Assembly: GCA_012974475.1 (NCBI GenBank)
Contig: JAAXQD010000061.1
Coordinates: 1 to 14,264 of the forward strand
Direction of reading: 5' to 3'
From: Desulfobacterales bacterium
GTDB lineage: Bacteria; Desulfobacterota; Desulfobacteria; Desulfobacterales; UBA11574
DNA: 14,264 bases
A program made the position numbers and the translations under genes. The notes beneath the pieces were generated by a model. The model did no database searches. It saw nothing but the letters and a program-made list of their open reading frames with translations, and was not told where the DNA came from. Shown here one piece after another: positions 6,728 through 14,163 of the stretch. The first letter of the stretch is position 1. Every line of letters begins with the position of its first letter.

Positions 6728-9229
6728 ATGAGACAAGATTATTCTATCGAGGTATGCAAGACCCTTGCGGCGAGATTTCGCGACGCAGGGTTGCATCGAC
6801 CCATGCGGGTTGCGCGTTACGATCCGGGCGAAGTTCTCGTTTATGATGTCACCGGAGTTGCCGGAGGGAATCAGGGGCGGGTCCGTGCCAGGGTCGAAAA
6901 ATTTGTGGGGGGAGGATTTGCCGGACAGGTATATCGCGTAAACGTGCTGGAAATTCAAGCACAAAATGGGCCCATCGACGCTCTTGAGGTGGGGGGCACC
7001 TATGCGCTGAAAATTCTGATTCCCCCTTCGGGCTTTTCCCGACTGTTTCGAAATGCACTCTATTGGATCGGATTTCAGGGCCCCTTTCAGCTTCAGGTGA
7101 ATCCGACGGCGGCAAGGGCCGGGGCCTTATGGCAAAAATTCATCCGCCGGGGCGCCAAGATTCGATGGGGGAATGCCCAAGGAGTGGTCGATATTCATGC
7201 AACATTTGTGGACCATACTCTGGGGAGTTGCGGAGAGTTCAGTGAATGGATAGAAGGGCGAACCTGGCGGTTAGAGGTAGATGATCGTCTGGATTTCCTG
7301 AAACAGTGGCGCAGGGGCAAAGCGGTGGATACCGGTCGGCTCGGTTCGCCGGAATATAGAGCCAAGCGTCAATTTATGCGCGAATTCGTAAATCTGATAC
7401 ATGACATGGGCGGACACGAGTTCGCAAGGCAGTATGAGTGGTCCACGTGCAAGAGTCAGCCGAACTGTCTGAAACGAAAGGAAACCGACCAAGATCCTTC
7501 GGTTGGATTGGTGGCGGTGGATTTCCGGGCCGGCCTGGCACTGTTGCCGTTTCTGCCCATGAGCCCCGGAGATTTTAAGCTTATTTTCAAAGGACTCCAG
7601 CGGAAGAGTCTGGTCCAGTTCGATCGGGGCAGTATACGAAAACTCGAGGAATTTGTGGAAGAACATCGGGACGACTTTGCGGATATGCGCGAGATGCTGG
7701 TGGAACTGAAAGCATCTGAGCAGGTTTACAGAGACTCGGTGCCGGATATAACCCACAACCACATTCGGTTGTTTTACAGCCGACGGTTGTGGTCGACCAT
7801 TCTGGACAGTGCGGTGAATGGATGGAAGGTGCGAAATATCGTCGATGATTCCCCGGCGGAAAAGCTTCGTGGCAGCAGGGCACTGGCAGTGTTGTTTTCT
7901 TTGCTGGGGCTGATACCGTTTGTGGGCACGTTCGTTCAGCGGGTTTTGGGACGTTCGGATTGGCGTCAACACTATAAAAATATGTTAACGAGTTGGAATT
8001 ATTTTAAAAATGCCTTCAAAGGGCGACGGGCCGAAAAGACCGTTGTTTGGCACAGATCCGGCCGGATCGACGGAAGGGGTGCACCCAGGGTCGCTCAATC
8101 GGGCTGGTTGTTTATGGGGCATTTGCCTTTGTCGCTGCTCCCTGTGGGGCTGCACAGATTCATGACGGATCGGGCCTATGCAAAAGAACGTTTGGTTCAT
8201 ATCTTTGTTCGGCCGGTTCGGTTGTATTTCAACCCGGCGCTTCGTGAACAATGGCTTCGTGAGATGGTGGCCGAGGGACAGGAACGGCATATTTTAAGTG
8301 ATGAGGACGCCCGGACGATTCTTTCCCAGGTGAAGGAGCCGTTCATACAGAAGTATTTGAAAAGCCTGGCCGTCCATGTCTGCACCTTGCCGGTGACTCA
8401 GGTGGTTTCCGTGCTGGTGGCCATTACATATGTGGTGATACATCCCGGGATGCCCCGGACACAGGCATGGGGGATCGGGCTCGGCATTATCGCATTGTTT
8501 CAAGTGGTGCCCATTTCGCCGGGTTCCCTGACCCGGGGGCTTTATGTGGTGTACCTGGTGATAAAGGAGCGAAATTTCAAAGATTACAACATTGCCGTAT
8601 TTTTAGGATTTTTCAAATATATCGGATATCTGGCGTTTCCGATCCAGATGGCCTATCGCTACCCTGTGCTGGCCCGGTTTATGGCGGGGTACTGGGCCAA
8701 TGAATCGGTGCACGTGGTTCCGGTGTTCGGTGAAAGCGGCGCATTGCTCGAGCATTGGGTTTTTCGTTTATTCTACAACTGGCCCCTGACCATACGGCGC
8801 CGTATTCAAAGACGGCTCGATCTGCGTGCGTCCATAAACAAGCGCTTCTGGCACATCGGTTTGTGTGCAATGGCTGCAGCCGGTATATTTGGAATTGCGG
8901 ATGTTGTTTATTTCAGAAACCTTGGAGAACTGCCCGGTTTAACGACCCTGTGGTGGCTTTCGGTGCCCCTACCGATACTTTGTGGGACCATCGTAACCCT
9001 CGGATGCGGCGGGGCGACCCTGTCAGAGCGGATTGTCGGAGCCGCTGTTTGCGGCGTCATGGCCGGGATGTTCTATACATTCGTGTCCGCAGTGCTCGTC
9101 CACAGCAATGGAATTCCGGTGGGCGAAATTGCGGCAAACGGTTTGTGGCGAATGTTTGTCTTTTCCATATTTTCAACGTTTGGCGCGATATTTACAGAGT
9201 TGAAACTGCCGGATCCGGATTTAAAGTAA
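6728..9229 (+). CDS. Divergent protein-kinase-like domain fused to a multi-pass membrane domain
   Basis: I do not recognise this 833-residue protein as a named family; what follows is from its pattern. The N-terminal 275 residues read like a kinase fold. There is a glycine loop GGGFAGQVYRV (61-71), then YALKIL with Lys95 at the ATP-lysine position. The hinge-like SEWIEGRTW covers 172-180. A helix ends LIHDMGG (223-229), a catalytic-loop-like CKSQPNCL covers 241-248, and VDFRAG (264-269) stands at the DFG site. The usual catalytic HRD Asp is not in place (Thr/Cys there), so it may be a pseudokinase or an unusual kinase. Residues about 385-405 are hydrophobic, and further membrane segments lie near 547-572, 580-612, 622-642, 707-729, 738-759, 769-791 and 806-825. 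The ATG at 6728 has no good Shine-Dalgarno. A strong promoter lies 200 bases upstream with a repeat between. A membrane-localised sensor or lipid-related activity is possible but unsupported. Confidence 0.88.
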   Translation: MRQDYSIEVCKTLAARFRDAGLHRPMRVARYDPGEVLVYDVTGVAGGNQGRVRARVEKFVGGGFAGQVYRVNVLEIQAQNGPIDALEVGGTYALKILIPPSGFSRLFRNALYWIGFQGPFQLQVNPTAARAGALWQKFIRRGAKIRWGNAQGVVDIHATFVDHTLGSCGEFSEWIEGRTWRLEVDDRLDFLKQWRRGKAVDTGRLGSPEYRAKRQFMREFVNLIHDMGGHEFARQYEWSTCKSQPNCLKRKETDQDPSVGLVAVDFRAGLALLPFLPMSPGDFKLIFKGLQRKSLVQFDRGSIRKLEEFVEEHRDDFADMREMLVELKASEQVYRDSVPDITHNHIRLFYSRRLWSTILDSAVNGWKVRNIVDDSPAEKLRGSRALAVLFSLLGLIPFVGTFVQRVLGRSDWRQHYKNMLTSWNYFKNAFKGRRAEKTVVWHRSGRIDGRGAPRVAQSGWLFMGHLPLSLLPVGLHRFMTDRAYAKERLVHIFVRPVRLYFNPALREQWLREMVAEGQERHILSDEDARTILSQVKEPFIQKYLKSLAVHVCTLPVTQVVSVLVAITYVVIHPGMPRTQAWGIGLGIIALFQVVPISPGSLTRGLYVVYLVIKERNFKDYNIAVFLGFFKYIGYLAFPIQMAYRYPVLARFMAGYWANESVHVVPVFGESGALLEHWVFRLFYNWPLTIRRRIQRRLDLRASINKRFWHIGLCAMAAAGIFGIADVVYFRNLGELPGLTTLWWLSVPLPILCGTIVTLGCGGATLSERIVGAAVCGVMAGMFYTFVSAVLVHSNGIPVGEIAANGLWRMFVFSIFSTFGAIFTELKLPDPDLK

Positions 9230-9233
9230 TGGT

Positions 9234-9258
9234 TCTTCTCCAATTTAGTTGGAGAAGA
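9234..9258 (+). terminator. 10-bp stem-loop just after the kinase-like gene
   Basis: TCTTCTCCAA and TTGGAGAAGA pair perfectly around a five-base loop, starting 4 bases after the stop codon. No T-run follows, so it is not a standard rho-independent terminator. It could protect the 3' end or cause pausing. The rest of the gap to 9520 shows no gene. Confidence 0.35.
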
Positions 9259-9491
9259 GGATTCAAGGCTTGCCTGCCTCGACGACTATCGTTTGTATTA
9301 TTTGCCGGCTTTATGATATACATTACATAACGTGGGGCTAAATGAACCCGGGCCGGTTCACCGCAAGTCCGGGGGGTTCACCTGTCGAACACTCAAATTT
9401 AAATGCCGAACAACGGCACCAATTCCATCGTGTCTATGATCGGCGCAACCGGGTTCTTTTAAAATGCGGTTTGCGGTTATAGGGTAGAGAC

Positions 9492-9497
9492 TATAAT
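9492..9497 (+). promoter_or_regulatory. TATAAT, possible -10 box of the 298-residue gene
   Basis: A perfect TATAAT lies 24 bases before the ATG at 9521. The best -35 candidate, TTGCGG at 9471-9476, is weak and at 15-base spacing, so a promoter is only suggested. A transcript from here would have a leader under 20 bases. Confidence 0.3.
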
Positions 9498-9520
9498 TTG
9501 ACAAAGGATATCTGTTTGAA

Positions 9521-10417
9521 ATGGAAAAAATCGTAAAAATATTCATTATCCCCCTGGCACTCGGATTCATCGGGTATTTTGGATATCATCGAATTATGGA
9601 ATGGCACAAAAAAGAGCTGGGTACTGCCATTCGCCAGGAGCAAGACGCGTTTGAGGACAGATCCTGGACGCTCAAAGAAGAGATGCGGAAGCTCGAAGAA
9701 GAACTGGCACTGGAGAAAAAGGCCCGTGTTCCCGAAGAAAAATTAATGGAAGTCTTCGGGAAAGACGCCGCCGCCTCTGTATGGCAAGAAGATACCGACT
9801 GTGAGGATCTGGAACAGCAGATAAAAGCATTCTTTATCTATTTGGACAAACAGGATTATCCCATCGTTCAAGAATCGGCCCACGGATCGTATGATGTGTT
9901 CCGGCAGATGGTCCGGCAATTATCGGAAAATCCACCGGTGGTCACCGGCGAGACAATGGATCTCATCAGTTTGACGCGTAATATGGCACACTTCTACAAG
10001 ATATTAGGGAAACGGCGAATTCAATTTGCAAAAGATGTGCTCCACAATGAAACCGATATTATTGAATCCATAATGGCCACCTTCTTTGAGTTTTACACGT
10101 CGGATAAATGTTGTCAAAAGGATTTACGAAAATGCCCCGGCCTGGGCGTTTTATATGAGTACGCCGGGTTTTTTTTGAACACCGTGGGCGGAAGAAGCTA
10201 CCTTTTACGCCGGGATTCGAAAGTTAGAATTTTAACCACTTTCTACTCGATCCTGATTTTGGACATGGCCAACGATGCGGTACTGAACCGCTACGGCATC
10301 GACATCAGACCCCATATCAATCTTTCTATCGACGACATCAGCAACCAGAAAAATCTTATTTATCCCGAAACGTACGTGGCGAAATTACATCAATTGCAGG
10401 AAAAATATAAAATGTAG
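9521..10417 (+). CDS. Membrane-anchored protein with coiled coil, unknown function
   Basis: I do not recognise this 298-residue protein. Residues 5-22 (VKIFIIPLALGFIGYFGY) form one N-terminal membrane anchor. A highly charged helix at about 28-75 (EEMRKLEEELALEKKARV) has coiled-coil character. The remainder looks soluble and mainly helical, and would lie in the periplasm if the anchor is a signal-anchor of N-in topology. Cys197, Cys198 and Cys205, with Cys94, could form disulfides or bind metal. The ATG at 9521 has only a distant AAAGGA. The gene follows the kinase-like gene on the same strand after a 291-base gap, so a shared transcript is uncertain. The stop is followed by a Shine-Dalgarno and the flavin reductase 78 bases later. 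Codon use and length support a real gene. A structural or envelope role is conceivable, with no direct evidence. Confidence 0.87.
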   Translation: MEKIVKIFIIPLALGFIGYFGYHRIMEWHKKELGTAIRQEQDAFEDRSWTLKEEMRKLEEELALEKKARVPEEKLMEVFGKDAAASVWQEDTDCEDLEQQIKAFFIYLDKQDYPIVQESAHGSYDVFRQMVRQLSENPPVVTGETMDLISLTRNMAHFYKILGKRRIQFAKDVLHNETDIIESIMATFFEFYTSDKCCQKDLRKCPGLGVLYEYAGFFLNTVGGRSYLLRRDSKVRILTTFYSILILDMANDAVLNRYGIDIRPHINLSIDDISNQKNLIYPETYVAKLHQLQEKYKM

Positions 10418-10480
10418 AAAATGCCTTGCCGCATCTTGATCAAATCATTAGCAGCCGTCTCCGCAAATGGATCACACAAC

Positions 10481-10487
10481 AAGGAGG
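10481..10487 (+). promoter_or_regulatory. Shine-Dalgarno that fixes the flavin reductase start
   Basis: AAGGAGG lies 8 bases before the ATG at 10496 and selects it over an in-frame upstream start at 10421, which has no ribosome-binding site and would overlap unrelated sequence. Confidence 0.85.
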
Positions 10488-10495
10488 AACAGCGA

Positions 10496-11017
10496 ATGAG
10501 TCCCGAATTAGATCGTAAGGTTTTCCGAGACTTAAGTTATGGCTTGTACATTATCACATCCCATGATGAAGGCCGTCTGAACGGCCAGATTGTCAACACC
10601 GTCATCCAGGTGACGTCCGACCCTCCCAGAGTGGCGGTCATCATCAACAAAAAGAATCTGACCCACGAATACATTTCAAAAAGCAAGGTTTTTGGCGTAT
10701 CGGTGTTGGATGAATCGGCGCCCATGAAGTTTTTCGGACCCTTTGGATTTCGAACCGGAAGGGACATCGATAAACTTGAAAACGTGCAGTTCAAGACGGG
10801 ATCAACCGGCTGTCCCCTGATCACCGAAAATGCCCTATCCGTTCTTGAAGCCAATGTTGTCGATCAGATCGACTTGGGGACCCACACCATTTTTATTGGG
10901 GATACGGTTTCTTCAGAAGTTTTAAAGACGGGGCAACCGCTGACCTATCAGTATTATCATGAGGTGCTCAAAGGAAAATCACCCCCCAATGCCCCGACAT
11001 ACACTTTGGAGAAATAA
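10496..11017 (+). CDS. Flavin reductase family protein (FMN-binding split barrel), rubredoxin-less
   Basis: The 173-residue cytoplasmic protein belongs to the flavin reductase-like FMN-binding family. It has the expected order: RKVFRDLSYGLYIITSHDEG at the start, then NGQIVNTVIQVTSDPPRVAV, then NKKNLTHEYI, FGVSVLDESAP and FGFRTGRDIDK. These are the conserved FMN-contacting and dimer-forming elements of NAD(P)H:flavin oxidoreductases. The end, YYHEVLKGKSPPNAPTY, is the linker that in high-molecular-weight rubredoxins of anaerobes leads into a rubredoxin domain; here the protein stops at TLEK just after it. It probably transfers electrons from NAD(P)H through FMN to a separate rubredoxin or flavodiiron protein in oxygen or nitric-oxide defence (inference from family). 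The start is fixed by a strong Shine-Dalgarno. The gene ends 5 bases from the convergent uvdE stop. Confidence 0.92.
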   Translation: MSPELDRKVFRDLSYGLYIITSHDEGRLNGQIVNTVIQVTSDPPRVAVIINKKNLTHEYISKSKVFGVSVLDESAPMKFFGPFGFRTGRDIDKLENVQFKTGSTGCPLITENALSVLEANVVDQIDLGTHTIFIGDTVSSEVLKTGQPLTYQYYHEVLKGKSPPNAPTYTLEK

Positions 11018-11022
11018 GATTT

Positions 11023-11937
11023 TTACGCGGATTTTTCTGCAGACAACCTGAAAACTTCTTTCATGAGCTTCAATACCGCCAGCTCTTTCCCTTTGGCTTC
11101 GACTTCGATGGTAGTGTCGAGCTGAAGCCAGCACCTTGGAAAATCGGCGATGTCTATGGTGTCGTGATGGTTTCGGGGATTGCCGTCTCCTTTGGCATTC
11201 AAAGAACTCGACAGGTGAAAGAGCGGCTCACGATTCCAGGTCTTCAAAGCCAGTTGGGTGGTTTTTTCGACATCATTGCCATCGGGCAGACAGCGGTGAT
11301 GATGAACGTCATAGACCAGGGGGATTTCCATGTCGTTGCACACCGGCAGCAGATCTTCGGGTGTATAAATGCGGTCGTCATTTTCAAAGGTCAAACGGCG
11401 GCGAACGGCTTCGGGCAAACGCTCTATTTCCCGTCGAAGGCGATTTAAAGTCCTGATCTTGTCCCCATACGCCCCGCCGGCATGGATGTTGATAACGTCC
11501 GCATTCACCCATTGGGCGACTTCAGACTGATAGATCAGATCTGCAGTGGACCGCTGAGTCACGTTATTATCGGGGGATGAGAGGAGAATGAACTGATCCG
11601 GATGGAATGTGGTCCTAAGATCGTGTTCTGAGGCGTACGTGCCGCAGCGCTCAAACATCCGGCGTATTTTTCTGTGGGACGGAAGATCTTCGAATCGGTA
11701 CCCGATCTCCGGGTGGGTTTTCAGCGGAAGGATCTGGCTGTTGATCCGGAAGCCTTTGATCCCGTGACGGCGGCAAAACTGCAGTGCCCTGTACAGAGCA
11801 TCGGCATTGGCCATACAGATTTCGGAAAGGTTCGCCAGCTGCTGACGGCGCGAAAATCTCCCCAGATATTTTGCAGTGGTTCTCCGGAATTTTATGGGTT
11901 CTTTCCGGAATATGCAACAGAGTCCGAAACGGATCAT
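11023..11937 (-). CDS. uvsE: UV-damage endonuclease UvdE/UvsE
   Basis: The enzyme nicks DNA 5' of UV photoproducts and some other lesions, starting an alternative excision repair that does not need UvrABC. I start at the ATG at 11937 (304 residues), because GGGAGG lies 5 bases upstream and MIRFGLCCIF is the family's normal beginning; the ATG 30 bases further up puts that site inside the gene. It is a TIM-barrel metalloenzyme. Visible metal or active-site residues are His112 (TFHPDQF), His152 (INIHAGG), Glu185 (TFENDD), Asp210 and His213 (YDVHHH), His241 (LFHLSS), His258 (HHDTI) and Glu278/280 (IEVEAKGKE). The position two before His241 is Leu239 (codon CTC), where the Thermus thermophilus enzyme has a carboxylated Lys229. 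The gene follows the PNPOx-like gene by 74 bases, probably in one operon. Identification is firm. Confidence 0.97.
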   Translation of the reverse strand: MIRFGLCCIFRKEPIKFRRTTAKYLGRFSRRQQLANLSEICMANADALYRALQFCRRHGIKGFRINSQILPLKTHPEIGYRFEDLPSHRKIRRMFERCGTYASEHDLRTTFHPDQFILLSSPDNNVTQRSTADLIYQSEVAQWVNADVINIHAGGAYGDKIRTLNRLRREIERLPEAVRRRLTFENDDRIYTPEDLLPVCNDMEIPLVYDVHHHRCLPDGNDVEKTTQLALKTWNREPLFHLSSSLNAKGDGNPRNHHDTIDIADFPRCWLQLDTTIEVEAKGKELAVLKLMKEVFRLSAEKSA

Positions 11938-11942
11938 CAAAA

Positions 11943-11948
11943 CCTCCC
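11943..11948 (-). promoter_or_regulatory. Shine-Dalgarno that fixes the uvdE start
   Basis: On the minus strand, GGGAGG precedes the ATG at 11937 by 5 bases. It lies inside the longer alternative reading that starts at 11967, which argues for the shorter protein. Confidence 0.85.
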
Positions 11949-12011
11949 TTACCCCGGATTTCGCCATTCAGAGCCCCATCCTGAACCCTTGGGCGCACTT
12001 TTTGGTTTCTG

Positions 12012-12389
12012 TTAAACGTCACCGACCAGGGGTCGCTCCGTGTCGAGTTTGAAAAACACCAGAAATCTGGATTCTCTGTTTTCCGGGTCTGCCGGGTAGC
12101 TCCGCCGGGACAATGAATCGATCAAGGCGGAATTTTCTTCTTCTCGAATTTTGGTCAAATACAACCGCTTCCCGTTATATCCGGAGCCGTCCTCTTTAAA
12201 CAGATAGGTTGCATGGGGGTTCGACGCCAGATTCCGGTGGGATAACCGGTTCCGCATGATAAAAGCCAGGGACCCGTCTTCCATAAAATGGGGTCTGGAA
12301 TAAACGGCGGCATCCACTCGACCGCTGCCGTCTGCCGTGGACAAAACGCCCAGGCCTTTGATGTTCTGAAAATATTCTTTGAGTTCCAT
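12012..12389 (-). CDS. Pyridoxamine 5'-phosphate oxidase-like flavoprotein
   Basis: The 125-residue protein belongs to the PNPOx-like split-barrel family, which binds FMN, F420 or haem as small dimers. I choose the ATG at 12389 (MELKEYFQNI), which has a perfect AAGGAGG 5 bases upstream (complement of 12395-12401), over the in-frame start 39 bases further up. Characteristic segments are GLGVLSTADGSGRVDAAVYS (12-31), FIMRNRLSHRNLASNPHATY (43-62) and a C-terminal strand FLVFFKLD. It is shorter than true PdxH and lacks that enzyme's C-terminal region, so vitamin B6 synthesis is unlikely; a redox role with a flavin is expected. It is the first gene of a probable operon with uvdE, which is interesting because both would respond to oxidative or light stress, though that link is inference. 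Confidence 0.9.
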   Translation of the reverse strand: MELKEYFQNIKGLGVLSTADGSGRVDAAVYSRPHFMEDGSLAFIMRNRLSHRNLASNPHATYLFKEDGSGYNGKRLYLTKIREEENSALIDSLSRRSYPADPENRESRFLVFFKLDTERPLVGDV

Positions 12390-12707
12390 AAAAACCTCCT
12401 TGATGCTTGCTGTCACCGGGAGTTTCATTTAAATAAAACCTTCCCGGCGGACAATCAGATGCGGCTCCCGTTGAACTAAAGCACGCGAAATGGGCCATTT
12501 TTTTCAACCCATGGCCTTTTTTTGACCTTCATGAATAACACTAAGTCTTTTTGCCGGCGATTCAAGACCTCAGCCCCAATAAGGACAAACCCGTTTGAAT
12601 CTGAAAGAAACGGCAAGATATGGGTATGCCCGCACCCAGATACGCCAGGGTATCCTCCTTTTACGCGCCCTTGGTTGGGCGGCCATGATATTTGGACCGC
12701 CGGCAGA
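12390..12707. other. Intergenic region between rtcB and the PNPOx-like gene
   Basis: This 318-base gap must hold the promoter of the PNPOx-uvdE pair. TTGTCC near 12450 on the minus strand, followed at 17 bases by an AT-rich TAAATG, is a weak candidate. GGCCAT (12493-12498) and ATGGCC (12511-12516) form a short stem followed by seven T on the plus strand. It would terminate only plus-strand transcription, for which no gene is present, so its role is unclear. I found no proper terminator for rtcB. Confidence 0.45.
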
Positions 12708-14147
12708 TTATCCTTTAATCACACCGATGGGTTTTAATCGGGCCACTTTTTTTGAGATGCCGGCCCCGTGGACCGCCTCCACCACCTGGGAAACATCCTT
12801 GTACGCCTCGGGCATCTCTTCGGCGAGGGTGGACCTGCCGGTCCATCTGACAAAGATCCCCTTGTCTTCGAGTTCGCGATGGATGGCCCTCCCTTTGCTC
12901 GCCTTTTTGGCGGCTTTTCTGCTCAAGACCCGTCCGGCACCATGGCAGGTGGAACCAAAGGTCTCTTCCATGGCTTTTTGGGTGCCCAAAAGCACATACG
13001 AAGCCGTTCCCATATCTCCGGGGATAATGACCGGTTGCCCGATGGGTTGGTATTCACTGCAGAGTGCGGTGTGCCCGGCCGGGAAAGACCGGGTGGCCCC
13101 TTTTCGGTGCACACAAACCGTCCGGGCTTTTCCCTCGATAACATGGGTCTCTTTTTTGGCAATGTTGTGGCACACATCGTACAACAGATTCATGCCAAGA
13201 TCCCCGGGACCCATGCCCAGCACCCTCAAAAATACGTCACGAGACCGGTGCATTAAAATCTGCCGGTTGGCCCAGGCATAGTTTGCGGCACAGGCCATGG
13301 CATTGTAATAGCGCATTCCTTCTTCGGATTGTATCATGGCGCAGGCAAGCTGTCTGTCCGGCAGTTCAAACCCGAGCTTTTTTACATGTTTCGTCATGAA
13401 GGCCAGAAAATCGTCGCAAACCTGATATCCCAGACCCCGTGATCCTGAATGGAGCATCAGCGTCACCTGTCCTTCAAAAAGACCGAACACCTTTGCGGCC
13501 TCAGGTTCATAGATGTTTTCCACCACGCCGATTTCAACGAAGTGATTCCCGGATCCCAGAGTCCCGAGCTGCTTTCGCCCCCTTTCCAGCGCTCTTGGAC
13601 TGAGGACATCCGGATCGGCGTTCTCCATGCACCCGCCGTCTTCTGTGAAATCTAAATCCGACGTGTCTCCAAGCCCCTGGCTCACCGCCCATCGACTGCC
13701 ATTTCTGAGGACCTTTTTTACTTCGGGGATGGACAGTTTAATCGGGCCTGTTGAACCAACACCCGAAGGAATATTCTGAAAAAGTGAATCCACCAGCGCC
13801 CTGAGTTTTGGCCGTATTTCATTTTCCACAAGAGACGTGGTGGCGAGACGGACGCCACAGTTGATGTCGTAACCGACCCCGCCCGGAGAGATGACGCCCG
13901 AGTCCCAGTCAAAGGCGGCAACACCGCCGATGGGGAATCCATACCCCCAGTGCATGTCCGGCATGGCAAGGGACGCCTTTATGATTCCGGGGAGGGTGGC
14001 GACATTGGCCACCTGTTTCAACGGTTCTTTCTGAGGGCTGCCTGCCAGCATCGACTCGGTGGAGTAGATTATTCCCGGTACGCGCATGGCACCTGTTTTG
14101 GGAACTTCCCACCGGTATTCATCTATTTTTTTTACCGTGATTGTCAT
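12708..14147 (-). CDS. rtcB: RNA-splicing ligase RtcB
   Basis: RtcB joins RNA 2',3'-cyclic phosphate or 3'-phosphate ends to 5'-hydroxyl ends, using GTP and Mn2+, in tRNA or RNA repair. The start is the ATG at 14147 (MTITVKKIDEYRWEVP, 479 residues, typical length), with AAAGGGTG just upstream; the longer start at 14189 would lie inside the dispersed repeat. All family landmarks are present: GGVGYDINCGVR with metal ligands Asp94 and Cys97, GSGNHFVEI with Asn201 and His202, LMLHSGSRG with His233, DVCHNIA with His327, and HRKGATRSFPAG with His347, the residue guanylylated in catalysis. PGDMGTASYVLLGT and STCHGAGRVLSR complete the active site. No archease or RtcR regulator gene lies on the visible side; the upstream neighbour is outside the window. 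The gene looks intact and functional. Confidence 0.98.
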   Translation of the reverse strand: MTITVKKIDEYRWEVPKTGAMRVPGIIYSTESMLAGSPQKEPLKQVANVATLPGIIKASLAMPDMHWGYGFPIGGVAAFDWDSGVISPGGVGYDINCGVRLATTSLVENEIRPKLRALVDSLFQNIPSGVGSTGPIKLSIPEVKKVLRNGSRWAVSQGLGDTSDLDFTEDGGCMENADPDVLSPRALERGRKQLGTLGSGNHFVEIGVVENIYEPEAAKVFGLFEGQVTLMLHSGSRGLGYQVCDDFLAFMTKHVKKLGFELPDRQLACAMIQSEEGMRYYNAMACAANYAWANRQILMHRSRDVFLRVLGMGPGDLGMNLLYDVCHNIAKKETHVIEGKARTVCVHRKGATRSFPAGHTALCSEYQPIGQPVIIPGDMGTASYVLLGTQKAMEETFGSTCHGAGRVLSRKAAKKASKGRAIHRELEDKGIFVRWTGRSTLAEEMPEAYKDVSQVVEAVHGAGISKKVARLKPIGVIKG

Positions 14148-14163
14148 GTTGCACCCTTTAACC

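Noticed and set aside
7271..7972. Minus-strand frame of 233 codons
   Set aside because: It lies wholly antisense to the kinase-like gene and has no recognisable domain or upstream signals.
8755..9330. Plus-strand frame of 191 codons at the end of the kinase-like gene
   Set aside because: It overlaps the long frame, is rich in Arg, Cys and Trp as out-of-frame readings are, and has no start signal.
9354..9382. GGTTCACC occurring twice 21 bases apart, considered as regulator half-sites
   Set aside because: Only two short copies, far from a promoter and without symmetry; chance is likely.
12595..13281. Plus-strand frame of 228 codons
   Set aside because: Most of it lies opposite rtcB, whose motifs are complete; it has no domain, no ribosome-binding site and is the antisense shadow of a real gene.
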